Origin: Microbispora sp. H11081
Lineage (GTDB): Bacteria > Actinomycetota > Actinomycetes > Streptosporangiales > Streptosporangiaceae
Assembly (NCBI RefSeq): GCF_012999535.1
Contig: NZ_JABBWV010000009.1
Coordinates: 206,671-270,670, forward strand
Direction of reading: 5' to 3'
DNA: 64,000 nucleotides
The position numbers and the translations under genes were made by a program. Of this stretch, positions 16,774 through 25,354 are shown in pieces. The notes under the pieces were generated by a model. The model saw only the letters and a list, made by a program, of their open reading frames with translations, did not search any database and was not told the DNA's origin. Positions within the stretch are counted from its first letter, which is position 1, and the number at the start of each line of letters is the position of its first letter.

Positions 16774-17817
16774 ATGCGCAGCAAGCTCGGCGGCCGGGTG
16801 GCCCAGGCGGCGGAGATCGCCCTGGCCACCCGCCGGTACGTGACCCCCATCGACGTCCTCACCGGCCTGCGGTGGCTGCACGACCGCCATGTGGAGACCT
16901 GGCGGCAGGGCCGCGCCGACAGCCTGGAGCGGCTGGCCGCCGTGGACGCCGTACGGATGGAGGAGGCGCTGTCGCATCTGCGCGCGTGGGCCCTGTCCAG
17001 GAACCTGCTGGAGAGCGAGGCGGCCTACACGGCGGGCACCCGCGACCGGCGGCCCCTGCGCTTCACGGAGGAGGGCGACGAGAGCCTGGAGCGCGCCTTC
17101 CGCGTCCACTGGCTCTCGCCCGAGCTGAGCGAGGCGCGGCGACGGCAGATCGCCGAACGCCACAGCAAGGCCCCCGACCTCGTCGTGGTCGCGCCGCTGG
17201 ACGCGTGGACCTGCGCGGGCTGCGGGGAGACCGGGCCCTACCTGATCATGGAGGACGACCGGCCGCACTGCCTGGCCTGCGCCGACATGGACCACCTGTG
17301 TCTCCTTCCCGCGGGCAACGCGGCGCTGAGCCGCCGCGCCAAGAAGGAGAGCGGACTGTCGGCGGTGGTGGTCCGCTTCAACCGGCGGCGCAAGAGATAC
17401 GAGCGGCTCGGCGTGCTGGTCGAGGAGGAGGCGCTGACCCGGGCCGAGGAGCAGTGCCTGGCCGACGAGGAGGCGCGGCTGCGCCGGCGCGACCGCGACC
17501 GCGAGCGCAGGGCCGGCGAGGACGCCGAGTTCCAGGCGAGGATGGCGGCGGAGATCCGCCGCCTGTTCCCCCGCTGCCCGGCCGGGCGGGCCGAGGCCGT
17601 CGCCGCGCACGCCGCCGTACGCGGCAGCGGGCGGGTCGGCCGCACCGCCGCCGCCCGCGTGCTGGACGAGAGCGCCGTCACGCTCGCCGTCATCGCGAGC
17701 GTGCGCCACCTGGACACCGACTACGACGAACTGCTGATGTCCGGAGTTCCGCGGATGGTCGCCCGTGAGCGGATCCGGCCGCGGGTCGAGGAGGTCCTTA
17801 CGGCCTGGCGCGGCTGA
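16774..17817 (+). CDS. DUF2293 domain protein with a zinc-ribbon-like segment
   Basis: A 347-residue cytoplasmic protein. The middle has a four-cysteine knuckle, CAGC...CLAC (about residues 148-169), likely binding zinc. A charged helical stretch (residues 210-255) leads into a C-terminal DUF2293 domain: 'EIRRLFPRCPAGRAEAVAAHA', 'RGSGRVGRTAAARVLDESAVTLAVIASVRHLDTDYDELLMSG'. The N-terminus is helical with a WLHDRH motif. Family function unknown; the cysteines and basic helices suggest nucleic acid binding. It follows rodA by 15 bp and probably shares its transcript. It converges with the kinase gene with only 9 bp between the stops. Confidence 0.82.
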   Translation: MRSKLGGRVAQAAEIALATRRYVTPIDVLTGLRWLHDRHVETWRQGRADSLERLAAVDAVRMEEALSHLRAWALSRNLLESEAAYTAGTRDRRPLRFTEEGDESLERAFRVHWLSPELSEARRRQIAERHSKAPDLVVVAPLDAWTCAGCGETGPYLIMEDDRPHCLACADMDHLCLLPAGNAALSRRAKKESGLSAVVVRFNRRRKRYERLGVLVEEEALTRAEEQCLADEEARLRRRDRDRERRAGEDAEFQARMAAEIRRLFPRCPAGRAEAVAAHAAVRGSGRVGRTAAARVLDESAVTLAVIASVRHLDTDYDELLMSGVPRMVARERIRPRVEEVLTAWRG

Positions 17818-17826
17818 GCGTCGCCC

Positions 17827-18729
17827 TTATCGGACGCGGCCGACCATCTGGGCGTACATGCGTCCCGGGCTGGGGACCGACGAGGGGTCGAGGAAACCGG
17901 GCAGCGGAGGCAGGTCGACCGCGAACGGCCGCAGCCGCTCGAACAGCGTGTGCGCGTCGGGCGGCCGGTCGTCCGGCTCCTTCTCCAGCAGTTCGGCGAT
18001 CAGGCGGTCCAGCTCCGCGGGGACCCCGGGCACCCGGGGCGGCCGTTCCTTCACCTGCTTGTCGAACACGGCGTAGTCCGTCGGCCCGGTGAACAGCTGG
18101 TCGCCGGTCAGCATCTCGTGCAGCACGCAGCCGAGGGAGTACAGGTCGCTCTTAGGGCCGGCGACACCGCGTTGGATCTGCTCGGGCGACATGTACGCGG
18201 GGGTGCCGAGTATCTGCCCGATCCGGGTGGTCTGCGCCGTCCCCCGCCCGCCATCCGCCTCGCGCAGCATGGCGAGCCCGAAGTCGAGCACCTTCACGCT
18301 GCCGTCCGGGCAGAGCATGAGATTGGTCGGCTTGAGGTCCCGGTGGCAGATCGACAGCGCGTGCGCGGCGGTCAGCACGGCGCACGCCTGGGCGGCGATG
18401 GCCGCGGCCCACGGCACCGGCAGCGGGCCGTGCTCGCTCAGCAGGTCGGCGACCGTCACCCCCTCGATGAACTGCATGACCTGGAAGAGCCGCTGCTCGT
18501 AGGTGCCGGAGTCGTACAGCACGGGCGCGCCGGGGTGGTCGAGCTTGGCGAGGATCCGCGCCTCGCGGAGGAACCGGCGCTGCAACTCCTCGTCGGGGCC
18601 GTCGGGCAGCCGCAGGAACTTCACCGCCACCTTGCGGTCGAGCCGCCGGTCGTACCCGCCGTACACGGCGCCCATGCCGCCCTGGCCCAGGGGGAGGTCG
18701 TCCAGCTCATACCGGTCGCCGATGACCAT
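17827..18729 (-). CDS. Cytoplasmic Ser/Thr protein kinase (Hanks type)
   Basis: A 300-residue kinase with a complete catalytic domain: glycine-rich loop LGQGGMGAV (residues 14-22), catalytic Lys37 (VAVKFL), HRDLKPTN at 129-136, DFG at 149-151, activation segment ending GTPAYMSPEQ, and the 'SDLYSLGCVLHEMLTG' helix F. After the kinase domain there is only a short tail of about 30 residues, with no transmembrane helix or PASTA repeats, so it is soluble. It lies in front of the DNA methylase gene on the same strand (111 bp gap, kinase downstream), and a PP2C phosphatase lies on the other side of the methylase. Confidence 0.9.
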   Translation of the reverse strand: MVIGDRYELDDLPLGQGGMGAVYGGYDRRLDRKVAVKFLRLPDGPDEELQRRFLREARILAKLDHPGAPVLYDSGTYEQRLFQVMQFIEGVTVADLLSEHGPLPVPWAAAIAAQACAVLTAAHALSICHRDLKPTNLMLCPDGSVKVLDFGLAMLREADGGRGTAQTTRIGQILGTPAYMSPEQIQRGVAGPKSDLYSLGCVLHEMLTGDQLFTGPTDYAVFDKQVKERPPRVPGVPAELDRLIAELLEKEPDDRPPDAHTLFERLRPFAVDLPPLPGFLDPSSVPSPGRMYAQMVGRVR

Positions 18730-18840
18730 GCGCCCCCTCCCGTCGGCCTATCGGGGAAAAGCTACCGGATTTGTGCACCATGTTCGGGCTCGGCGACCGG
18801 GTGGGCAGCACCCCGTCGCCCGTGCGGAGCCGTGGCCGCG

Positions 18841-20982
18841 TCACCGGCGAGGGCGCAGACGCCCGTCGACCAGTCCCTCGGCCCCGAGCCGGGCGAGTGC
18901 CTCCCCCGCGGCGGCGGCCTCGCGCAGGCCGTCCTCGAGCGCGAGCAGCCGCCGGAAGGCCGCGCCGTACGACCGCTGGACGTCCAGGGGAAGCTGGGGG
19001 ACGCGGGCCCGGCGGACCTCCATCCGGCTGCTGCCCAGATGCGGCCGCCCGCCGCCCGCCGCGTGGCGCAGGAACCCCGCGAGGAACTCGGGATCCACCT
19101 TGTCGGGGTCGACGCGGAACAGGCTGAGGTGCGGGCCGAGGACCGCGCCCTCCGCCGTGACCACCCGGACGGTGACCGCCGACGCCACGACGTCTCCCTT
19201 GCGGACCGCGACCAGGCCGGGGCCGGGCGGCGTCCGCCGCGACGGCGCCGTCCCGGCCGCCACGTCGTCGGCGGTGAGCACCGGCACCCCGCCGTCGGGC
19301 GTCTCGCCCTCAGAGGTGTCGGCGGGGGTGTCGGCGGAGGAGTCGGCGGGGACGTCGGCGGAGGAGTCGGCGGGCAGCGCCCGCAGCGTCGAGTGCCGGA
19401 TGGCGACCAGCCCGGATCTGGCCATCTCGGCCACGGTCGCCCACGACGCGTCCCAGCCCGCTTCGGCCCCGGTGAGCACCTCGAGGTCGGGCACGCCGCC
19501 GGCCAGCGCCTCGGCCGCCTGCCTGAAGCGCTCCCCCGCCTCGGGGAAGCCACGGGTGTCGGCCCGGGGCGACAGGTGCCGCGCCGGGCTCACGTCGACC
19601 TCGTCGTCGAGGATGTCGATGATCCGCACCGCGCGGCCCCCGGCCGGCGGCTCGGCCTCCGCGAGGTGCGCCCGCCATGCCCGCTCGACGGAGGCGAGGT
19701 CGAGGGAGGCCGGGTCGTCGCCCGCGTCGGCCACGAGGATCGTGCCCGGCTGCCGCTCCCCGGGCTCGGGGCGGCGCAGCAGCCAGAGGTCGGGGCCCCC
19801 GGGCGACAGCGTGAGGACCGCGCGCAGCGCGCCCGCCCGCAGCAGGTTCGCGCGGATGCGGCGGCCGGGGCGGCGGCTCGCGGCGGCGGCCGGCATCAGG
19901 ATGGACACCAGCCCGCCCGGCCGCACGTGGGCGAGGCAGTGCTGCACCCAGGCCAGCTCCGGCTCGCCGCGCGGGGGCATGCCGTACTGCCAGCGGGGAT
20001 CGCCGATGAGGTCCTCGTGGCCCCAGGCGCGCTCGTTGAACGGCGGGTCGCACACGACGGCGTCCACGAGCGCGTCCCCCGGCTCCTCGCCCGTCCCGTC
20101 GGCCGGCCGGTCCGGGGGGAAGGCGTCGTGCCGCAGCGCGTCGCCCGGGACGACCCGCGCGTCCGCGCCGCGCAGCAGCAGGCGCAACGCCGCGAGCAGC
20201 GCGACGGTCTCGTTGACCTCCTGGCCGAGCAGCCGCACCTCGTCCGCCGCCGCGCCTGCCCCCGCCGCGGCGTCCAGCAGGAGGGTGCCCATGCCGCAGG
20301 CGGGGTCGAGCACCGTACGCGCCCCCGCGCAGGCCACCCGGGTCATCAGGGCGGCCACGTCCGGCCTGGTCAGCCCCAGCCTGCGGCTGTGCGCCTCGGC
20401 GTACCGCTCGCAGAGGAACTCGAAGGCGCCGGCCGCGCCGTGCCGCTCCGCCATCTCGGCCACCAGCCGGAGCAGGCCGGGCTCCACCGGCACCGGGTCA
20501 CCGCCGCGTCCTGGCAGGTCGGCGGTCGCCCGCGCCACCGCGCGCGGGAGCCGTACGGCGAGGTCGGGGGCGGCCGACAGCCGCTTCCAGTCGTCGGGAT
20601 CGCGCAGGATGTAGAGCAGGAACGCGCCGACCTCACCCAGCACCTCGCCCAGGCGCAGGTCGTCGGCCGACGCGCGCAGCCGCTGCCAGACGCGGTCGCC
20701 CTGGGACACCTCGAACGACTTGCCGTTCCTGCGCAGCCACGCCTCCACCTCGGGAAGCGAGAAAAGCGGGCTGGACGCGGTACCTCCGACCGGCTGGGGG
20801 AAGTCCTCGTAGCGGCGGCGCCAGTTGCTGACCGCGGCCCTGCCGACGTCGGCGAGCCGGGCGATGTCGCCCGCGTTCACGGTCGCTTCGACCGCCGCGT
20901 CGAGAGCGGCCTCGAGCGGGCTCGCGGCTGCCGGGCGCGCCGACGTGTCCGGCGCGTTGTCCGCCTGGGCGTCGTGGCTCAT
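18841..20982 (-). CDS. N6-adenine DNA methyltransferase, HsdM-like with fused HsdS-like C-terminus
   Basis: A 713-residue protein. Residues about 30-60 form a helix-turn-helix ('DIARLADVGRAAVSNWRRRY'). The central part is an N6_Mtase domain with SAM motif DPACGMGTLLLDAAAGAG (about residue 225) and catalytic CDPPFNER (about 309; family N/DPPF). From about residue 450 on it resembles a type I specificity subunit: target-recognition-like strands ('GDVVASAVTVRVVT', 'GPHLSLFRVDPDKVDPEFLAGFLRHAAG') then a helix ending 'LALEDGLREAAAAGEALARL'. A repetitive Ala/Asp/Ser segment (about residues 540-560) separates the two. No restriction gene is adjacent, so this is an orphan methylase. ATG 20982 preferred; no strong ribosome-binding site. 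Confidence 0.82.
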   Translation of the reverse strand: MSHDAQADNAPDTSARPAAASPLEAALDAAVEATVNAGDIARLADVGRAAVSNWRRRYEDFPQPVGGTASSPLFSLPEVEAWLRRNGKSFEVSQGDRVWQRLRASADDLRLGEVLGEVGAFLLYILRDPDDWKRLSAAPDLAVRLPRAVARATADLPGRGGDPVPVEPGLLRLVAEMAERHGAAGAFEFLCERYAEAHSRRLGLTRPDVAALMTRVACAGARTVLDPACGMGTLLLDAAAGAGAAADEVRLLGQEVNETVALLAALRLLLRGADARVVPGDALRHDAFPPDRPADGTGEEPGDALVDAVVCDPPFNERAWGHEDLIGDPRWQYGMPPRGEPELAWVQHCLAHVRPGGLVSILMPAAAASRRPGRRIRANLLRAGALRAVLTLSPGGPDLWLLRRPEPGERQPGTILVADAGDDPASLDLASVERAWRAHLAEAEPPAGGRAVRIIDILDDEVDVSPARHLSPRADTRGFPEAGERFRQAAEALAGGVPDLEVLTGAEAGWDASWATVAEMARSGLVAIRHSTLRALPADSSADVPADSSADTPADTSEGETPDGGVPVLTADDVAAGTAPSRRTPPGPGLVAVRKGDVVASAVTVRVVTAEGAVLGPHLSLFRVDPDKVDPEFLAGFLRHAAGGGRPHLGSSRMEVRRARVPQLPLDVQRSYGAAFRRLLALEDGLREAAAAGEALARLGAEGLVDGRLRPRR

Positions 20983-21040
20983 GAACACGAGCCTAGCACT
21001 ATGCTTGTGAAGTGGCTCAACCAATGGTTTACTCAAAACC

Positions 21041-21775
21041 ATGACGCACAACCGTATTCGGTACGCCGCTGGGTCGGACGTCGGGCGTTCGCGTGCCAAC
21101 AACGAGGACTCGGTGCACGCCGGCGAGCGCCTGCTCGCCATCGCCGACGGGATGGGCGGGCACGGACACGGTGAGGTCGCCAGCGCGGCCGTCATCTCCA
21201 CGCTGGCCAGGCTGGAGGACGGCCCGGCCCCCGCCGACACCGTGGCCACCCTCGCGGACGCCGTACGGGAGGCGGGGCAGCGCCTCGGCGACCTCGCCGC
21301 ACAGGACCCGACGCTCGAACGGATGGGCACCACCGTCACCGCCATGCTGTGGGACGGCCACGGGAAGTTCGCCCTGGCCCACGTGGGCGACTCGCGGGCG
21401 TACATGCTGCGGGACGGCGCGCTGTACCAGATCACGCGCGACCACACGCTGGTGCAGTCGCTGGTGGACGACGGCCGGATGAGCCCCGACCAGGCCGCCC
21501 GCCACCCCCGCCGCTCCCTGCTGCTGCGGGCGCTGGAGACGAGCGGCCTGGCCGAGCCGGACCTGTCGTTGCGCGAGGCGTACCCGGGCGACCGTTATCT
21601 GTTGTGCTCCGACGGGCTCACCTCCGTGCTCGAACCCGAGGTCCTGCACCAGGTGCTCTCCACCGTGACCGATCCGCAGGAGGCGGTCCGCAGGCTCATC
21701 GAACTCGCCAACGAGGGCGGCGGACCCGACAACATCTCCTGCGTCGTCGCCGACGTCGAACCCGCCGACGCCTGA
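21041..21775 (+). CDS. PP2C-type Ser/Thr protein phosphatase
   Basis: A 244-residue soluble PPM/PP2C phosphatase, complete: 'GRSRANNED' (residues 15-23), ADGMGGH metal motif (35-41), 'MGTTVTAML', HVGDSRAYML, 'CSDGLT', and the C-terminal GPDNISCVVADV. Unlike PstP there is no transmembrane helix or extracellular tail. It starts 58 bp from the methylase start on the opposite strand, so both share a short promoter region (with the inverted repeat GGTTT-N5-AAACC at 21026-21040 directly before the ATG). It could reverse the action of the soluble kinase two genes away. Confidence 0.92.
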   Translation: MTHNRIRYAAGSDVGRSRANNEDSVHAGERLLAIADGMGGHGHGEVASAAVISTLARLEDGPAPADTVATLADAVREAGQRLGDLAAQDPTLERMGTTVTAMLWDGHGKFALAHVGDSRAYMLRDGALYQITRDHTLVQSLVDDGRMSPDQAARHPRRSLLLRALETSGLAEPDLSLREAYPGDRYLLCSDGLTSVLEPEVLHQVLSTVTDPQEAVRRLIELANEGGGPDNISCVVADVEPADA

Positions 21776-21779
21776 GCCG

Positions 21780-22424
21780 TCATCCGCCAACGCCGTTGGG
21801 GCGCACCTGCTCGCCTTCCAGACTCCGTAGGAATCTATACATGCCCGAAGATGGATTATCGTGCGGAAAGATCGTGCCATTTTCGGCGTGACGTACGTCA
21901 AGGCGCTCCGCATGTCGGGCGGCATTCTTCCGCAGAGGCATGTAGACGCCGGGGTCAATGCTCTTCCCCGGTCGGCCGTCCAGCGACCGAGAGCGACGCT
22001 CCGCCGCATCCGTTTCCATGAACGCGCCACAGTTGCCGAAATGTAATATCAGCCACAGCTCGAAACATGGGTTCGAGATTGCGAGATTGATCTCATTCGA
22101 CCGAGCGAGGTCAATCGCCTGCGCCAGATTGGGGTGATTTCGCGGCCATTCGACGTCGAAGAGGCACCAGCATTCATCGATCTCCGGATCGCTCGCGCAT
22201 TCCACAGCCTTCCTGACCAGTGTGATCGGCACACCTTGTTCGGGATGTATCTGTATGTTCAGCATGGTGTTCTCGGCTATGTGCGGGAGCCGCTTCAGGC
22301 CATTGATGTAGTCCGGCTCCGAACTCCGGCCCTCACAGAAAACCATGATCGTGCGTAGCTCGGGGCGTTTCTCGGCGGTCCTCTTGAGCGGCCTTCCGCC
22401 TCTTTGCCGCCTGTTGAGTGCCAT
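21780..22424 (-). CDS. rloB: RloB/AbiLii-like protein (TOPRIM-type nuclease candidate)
   Basis: A 214-residue protein of the RloB family. Conserved points are visible: 'FCEGRSSEPDYI' (residues 29-40, Glu of the TOPRIM-like core), 'WCLFDVEW' (about residue 89, Asp-x-Glu in place of the usual Asp-x-Asp), and the family mark SNPCFELWLILHFGNC (about 116). The N-terminus is basic (RRQRGGRPLKR). RloB partners an ATPase (RloA) in AbiL-type abortive infection. The start codon overlaps the stop of the ATPase gene (ATGA). Base composition is much lower in GC than the neighbours (29 of 60 bases G/C in 22021-22080), suggesting recent arrival. Confidence 0.82.
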   Translation of the reverse strand: MALNRRQRGGRPLKRTAEKRPELRTIMVFCEGRSSEPDYINGLKRLPHIAENTMLNIQIHPEQGVPITLVRKAVECASDPEIDECWCLFDVEWPRNHPNLAQAIDLARSNEINLAISNPCFELWLILHFGNCGAFMETDAAERRSRSLDGRPGKSIDPGVYMPLRKNAARHAERLDVRHAENGTIFPHDNPSSGMYRFLRSLEGEQVRPNGVGG

Positions 22425-23695
22425 CAGCCGATCAACCCGAGCGCACGCAGCAGAGGAGTCTGATCCACTTGAGGGAGAGCACCGAATCTGCCATGGAGGT
22501 AGGCGTTCTCTAGATTCTGCGATTTACGCACGCGCTCTCCGGCGAAGTCGGCAAGAGCTCCGAGGCGAGTCGAGCCGTCGGCGCGCTTTTCCGTCAGCCA
22601 TACCTCGTCCCTGTTCAGATGATTGAGGAGGCTCGTGTCATGAGACGTGAAGATCAGCTGAGCCCCCCGGGGATTGGTCACCGGACTATGGAAGAGGCGC
22701 AGCAACTCCGCGGACAATGTGGGATGCAGGCTGGCGTCAAGTTCGTCGAAAAGCACGATGGAGCCTTGCCTCAGAGCGGTCAGGATAGGACCGATCAGAG
22801 CGAACCAAGTTCTGGTGCCTTCCGACTCGACGCTCAACTCGAACGGCACACTCTCCTCCGTGGTTTTATGTAGCAGCCGAACTCTACGCTGTGTACGCAC
22901 CTCCGAGTCGGGAAAACTTATCTCCTGGTGATCTATGATCACGTCTTCGATGCCGAGGTCGGCCATCCGCAGAAGCGCCAACGCCTGCTGGCGAGATCCG
23001 ATAACTCCAAGCTCTTCGTTCGCGAAGAGAGAGGGTTGGTCGTTCGCCTCTTCGAACCAGCGTACGGTGGAGCGAGGAAGCAGCCCGCCGTAAAACCCCT
23101 GCGGCCTGCGCCTGGGCGCGTGGCCGAGGTTTTGCACCCTCAGGATCTCTCGCGCGAACTCCGACACCAGCGGTTCGTCGAAACGCCGGGCGATCGAGAG
23201 CGCCAGCGTCCTGTCCGTGAGGAGCTCGCGCGTTCCGGACAGGCTGCCGAGGCCCCTCTGCAGCTTCAAATCCGTCTCTTCACGCTCGAATATTCGCCTT
23301 CGCTTTTTCTCCGGGTAGTGAAATAGACCCTCATAGAGCACACGCTGCCGGTTCAACTCAAGCACATACTCATAGCGGATGTCGTTGATCGTGACATCGA
23401 TACTGAACTCACTCGTGGAGCTGAGGCCATCGCCGAAGGCGAAGAGTTCGATCGGTATCTCATCCTCCCAGAAACGAAGAGAATGCTGGATCGCGTCGCG
23501 GAGCCAGGAAAGAGCTGCCACAAAATTGGACTTACCGGAGGCATTCGGCCCATACACTGCCGCAACCGGCAAGAGGCTCTCGCCCAGCAATGGCGCGGGA
23601 CGCGCCTCTTCCCGATCTCGATCGATCGCGACCATGGATAGCTCGGCCGCCCCCCAGATGGATCGGTAGTTCGACACTCCGAATCTGATCAACAT
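22424..23695 (-). CDS. rloA: RloA/AbiLi-like AAA ATPase (AAA_15/AAA_21)
   Basis: A 423-residue ABC-type ATPase of the RecF/OLD-like class. Walker A is GPNASGKSN (residues 49-57) after 'LIRFGVSNYRSI'. The signature region is 'SVESEGTRTWFALIGPIL', Walker B is 'IVLFDELDASLHPTLS', and the switch histidine is in 'LIFTSHDTSLLN'. The middle holds an insertion with basic and aromatic residues. With RloB it forms a two-gene abortive-infection type defence module (RloA senses or triggers, RloB attacks nucleic acid; inferred from family). Codon use and GC match rloB and differ from the flanks (31 of 60 bases G/C in 23341-23400). Confidence 0.85.
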   Translation of the reverse strand: MLIRFGVSNYRSIWGAAELSMVAIDRDREEARPAPLLGESLLPVAAVYGPNASGKSNFVAALSWLRDAIQHSLRFWEDEIPIELFAFGDGLSSTSEFSIDVTINDIRYEYVLELNRQRVLYEGLFHYPEKKRRRIFEREETDLKLQRGLGSLSGTRELLTDRTLALSIARRFDEPLVSEFAREILRVQNLGHAPRRRPQGFYGGLLPRSTVRWFEEANDQPSLFANEELGVIGSRQQALALLRMADLGIEDVIIDHQEISFPDSEVRTQRRVRLLHKTTEESVPFELSVESEGTRTWFALIGPILTALRQGSIVLFDELDASLHPTLSAELLRLFHSPVTNPRGAQLIFTSHDTSLLNHLNRDEVWLTEKRADGSTRLGALADFAGERVRKSQNLENAYLHGRFGALPQVDQTPLLRALGLIG

Positions 23696-23935
23696 GAGCT
23701 CACACTATCTTGCACCAATGCTGTCGACACAGGGTTCAGAACGTAAAAAGTCGACGAGATCGTGGGTGTACGTGCAGGCACGCCGCGCGCAGACCTTCAT
23801 ACGTGAGAACCATCACGCGAATCGCGGGCCGCCGCACGCGGCTCGATCACGTGACCGGGCCGCGAGTGGCGTCCGGCCGGGCGATGGGTGTGCCGGTGGA
23901 CCCGGGCGGTGGGCCCAGGTGGGCCCGGACGGACG
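23696..23935. other. Intergenic region upstream of rloA
   Basis: A 240 bp gap 5' of the rloA gene and 3' of the SDR gene. It contains the rloA promoter area, AT-richer near 23700-23830 and GC-rich towards the SDR. No gene, tRNA or attachment-site repeat was recognised. Confidence 0.5.
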
Positions 23936-24697
23936 TCAGACGGCCCAGCCGCCGTCCACGTTGATCGTCGCTCCGGTGACGTAGCGCTCGCCGTCGCCCG
24001 CCAGGTGGGCCACGGTCTCGGCGATGTCGCCCGGCTCCGCGTAGCGGCCGAGGACCGTCAGCCCCCGGATCGTGTCCGCCATGGGGCTGTCCGCCGGGTT
24101 CGAGGCGGTGTCGGTCGGGCCGGGATTGACGAGGTTGACCGTGATGCCGCGCGGCCCGAGGTCACGGGCGAGCCCCTTGGTCATTCCGGTCATGGCCGTC
24201 TTGCTCATCGCGTACAGGGCGAAGCCCGGGAAGACGGCACGCTCGGCCATGTTGCTGCCGATGGTGATGATCCGGCCGCCTTCGGTCATGTGAGCCGCCG
24301 CCGCCCGCGCGGCCAGGAACGGCCCGCGCACGTTGGCCGCGAGCGTACGGTCGACCTCCTCCTGCCCCAGATCCTCGATGGGCGCGACGTGGAAGACCGC
24401 CGCGTTGTTCACGAGGACGTCGAGCCGGCCGAGCTCCGCGGCCGCCTCGTCCACGGCCGCGGTGACCGCCGCCGCGTCACCGTTGTCGGCCCGGATGACC
24501 AGCGCTCGCCTGCCCATCCCCGTCACCTTCTCGGCCACGGCCGCCGCGCTGTCATCGTCGCGCTCGTAGGTAAGCGCCACGTCCGCGCCGCGCTCGGCCA
24601 GCTTGAGCGCGATCGCCGCGCCGATCCCCCGGCCACCCCCGGTGACCAGGGCCGCCCTGCCGTTCATGTCGTCGATTTCGTTCATGATGTCGAGCAT
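23936..24697 (-). CDS. Short-chain dehydrogenase/reductase
   Basis: A 253-residue classical SDR. Cofactor motif TGGGRGIGAAIA near the N-terminus, 'NNAAVFH' of the central strand, catalytic YAMSK with the preceding Ser in 'TIGSNMAE', and the C-terminal 'GATINVDGG'. The motif pattern (Arg after the glycine-rich turn) favours NADPH. Substrate unknown. The ATG at 24697 has no good ribosome-binding site; ATG 24685 or 24667 are possible alternatives with the same fold. It lies downstream of the CGNR regulator gene in the same direction and may be its target. Confidence 0.85.
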   Translation of the reverse strand: MLDIMNEIDDMNGRAALVTGGGRGIGAAIALKLAERGADVALTYERDDDSAAAVAEKVTGMGRRALVIRADNGDAAAVTAAVDEAAAELGRLDVLVNNAAVFHVAPIEDLGQEEVDRTLAANVRGPFLAARAAAAHMTEGGRIITIGSNMAERAVFPGFALYAMSKTAMTGMTKGLARDLGPRGITVNLVNPGPTDTASNPADSPMADTIRGLTVLGRYAEPGDIAETVAHLAGDGERYVTGATINVDGGWAV

Positions 24698-24779
24698 GGC
24701 GGCGGCGCCACGGGGAGATCCGGCGGCGATCGGACCTCGCGTTCCGACCGCCAGGCCCGCGAGACAGGCGACAGTACTG

Positions 24780-25349
24780 TCAGGCGCCGCGCGCCCGGAA
24801 GGCGGCGGTCTTCACCCGGTTCTGGCAGGCGGTGGAGCAGAAGCGCCGGGTGCCGTTGCGGGAGGTGTCCACGTAGACGCGGTCGCAGTGGGGCGCGGTG
24901 CACACGCCGAGCCGGTCGTGCAACTCGCCGCCGAGCACCACGGCGAGGCCGGTCGCGCAGCCGGCGGCGTAGTTGGCGGCCAGGGTGCCGCCCGCGCCGT
25001 GGAAGTGCAGGTGCCAGGGCTCCCCGTCGTGCCGTTCGAGGTGCGGGCGCGCGTCCGTCTCCGCCAGCAGTTCGTTCACGGCGAGCGCCGCCGCGTCCAC
25101 ATCGCCGCTCGTCACCGCCTCGAACACGCGGCGCAGCCGCCCCGCGATCTCCGCGAGCGCGCCCGCCTCCGCCTCGGCCACCGTGGGCGCCCGCCTGTCG
25201 CCGCTCGCGAGCACGTCGGCGACCGCGGCCGTCCGCGCCTCGCCCGTCGGCGGCTCGTACGGCCGGCCCCGCGCCTCACCCGCCGTCAGCGCGTTGACCA
25301 GGCCCACGGCGACCGACACCACCGCATCGGTGTGACTGTTGAAGTTCAC
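24780..25349 (-). CDS. CGNR zinc finger transcriptional regulator
   Basis: A 189-residue regulator of the ABATE/CGNR type. The N-terminal ligand domain starts 'NFNSHTDAVVSVAVGLVNALT'. The C-terminal zinc finger is CTAPHCDRVYVDTSRNGTRRFCSTACQNR, given by its key points: CxxxxC, then SRNGTRRFCS, then CQNR where the family name-giving motif is CGNR. GTG 25349 is chosen because it gives the usual start of the family and leaves the three repeated operator-like sites outside the gene; an ATG at 25400 would place two of them in the coding region. It is divergent from a methyltransferase gene. Confidence 0.85.
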   Translation of the reverse strand: MNFNSHTDAVVSVAVGLVNALTAGEARGRPYEPPTGEARTAAVADVLASGDRRAPTVAEAEAGALAEIAGRLRRVFEAVTSGDVDAAALAVNELLAETDARPHLERHDGEPWHLHFHGAGGTLAANYAAGCATGLAVVLGGELHDRLGVCTAPHCDRVYVDTSRNGTRRFCSTACQNRVKTAAFRARGA

Positions 25350-25354
25350 TTGAC

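Noticed and set aside
17827..21775. Complete BREX type 2/Pgl system
   Set aside because: The kinase and methylase are much shorter than PglW and PglX, and PglY, PglZ and helicase genes are absent.
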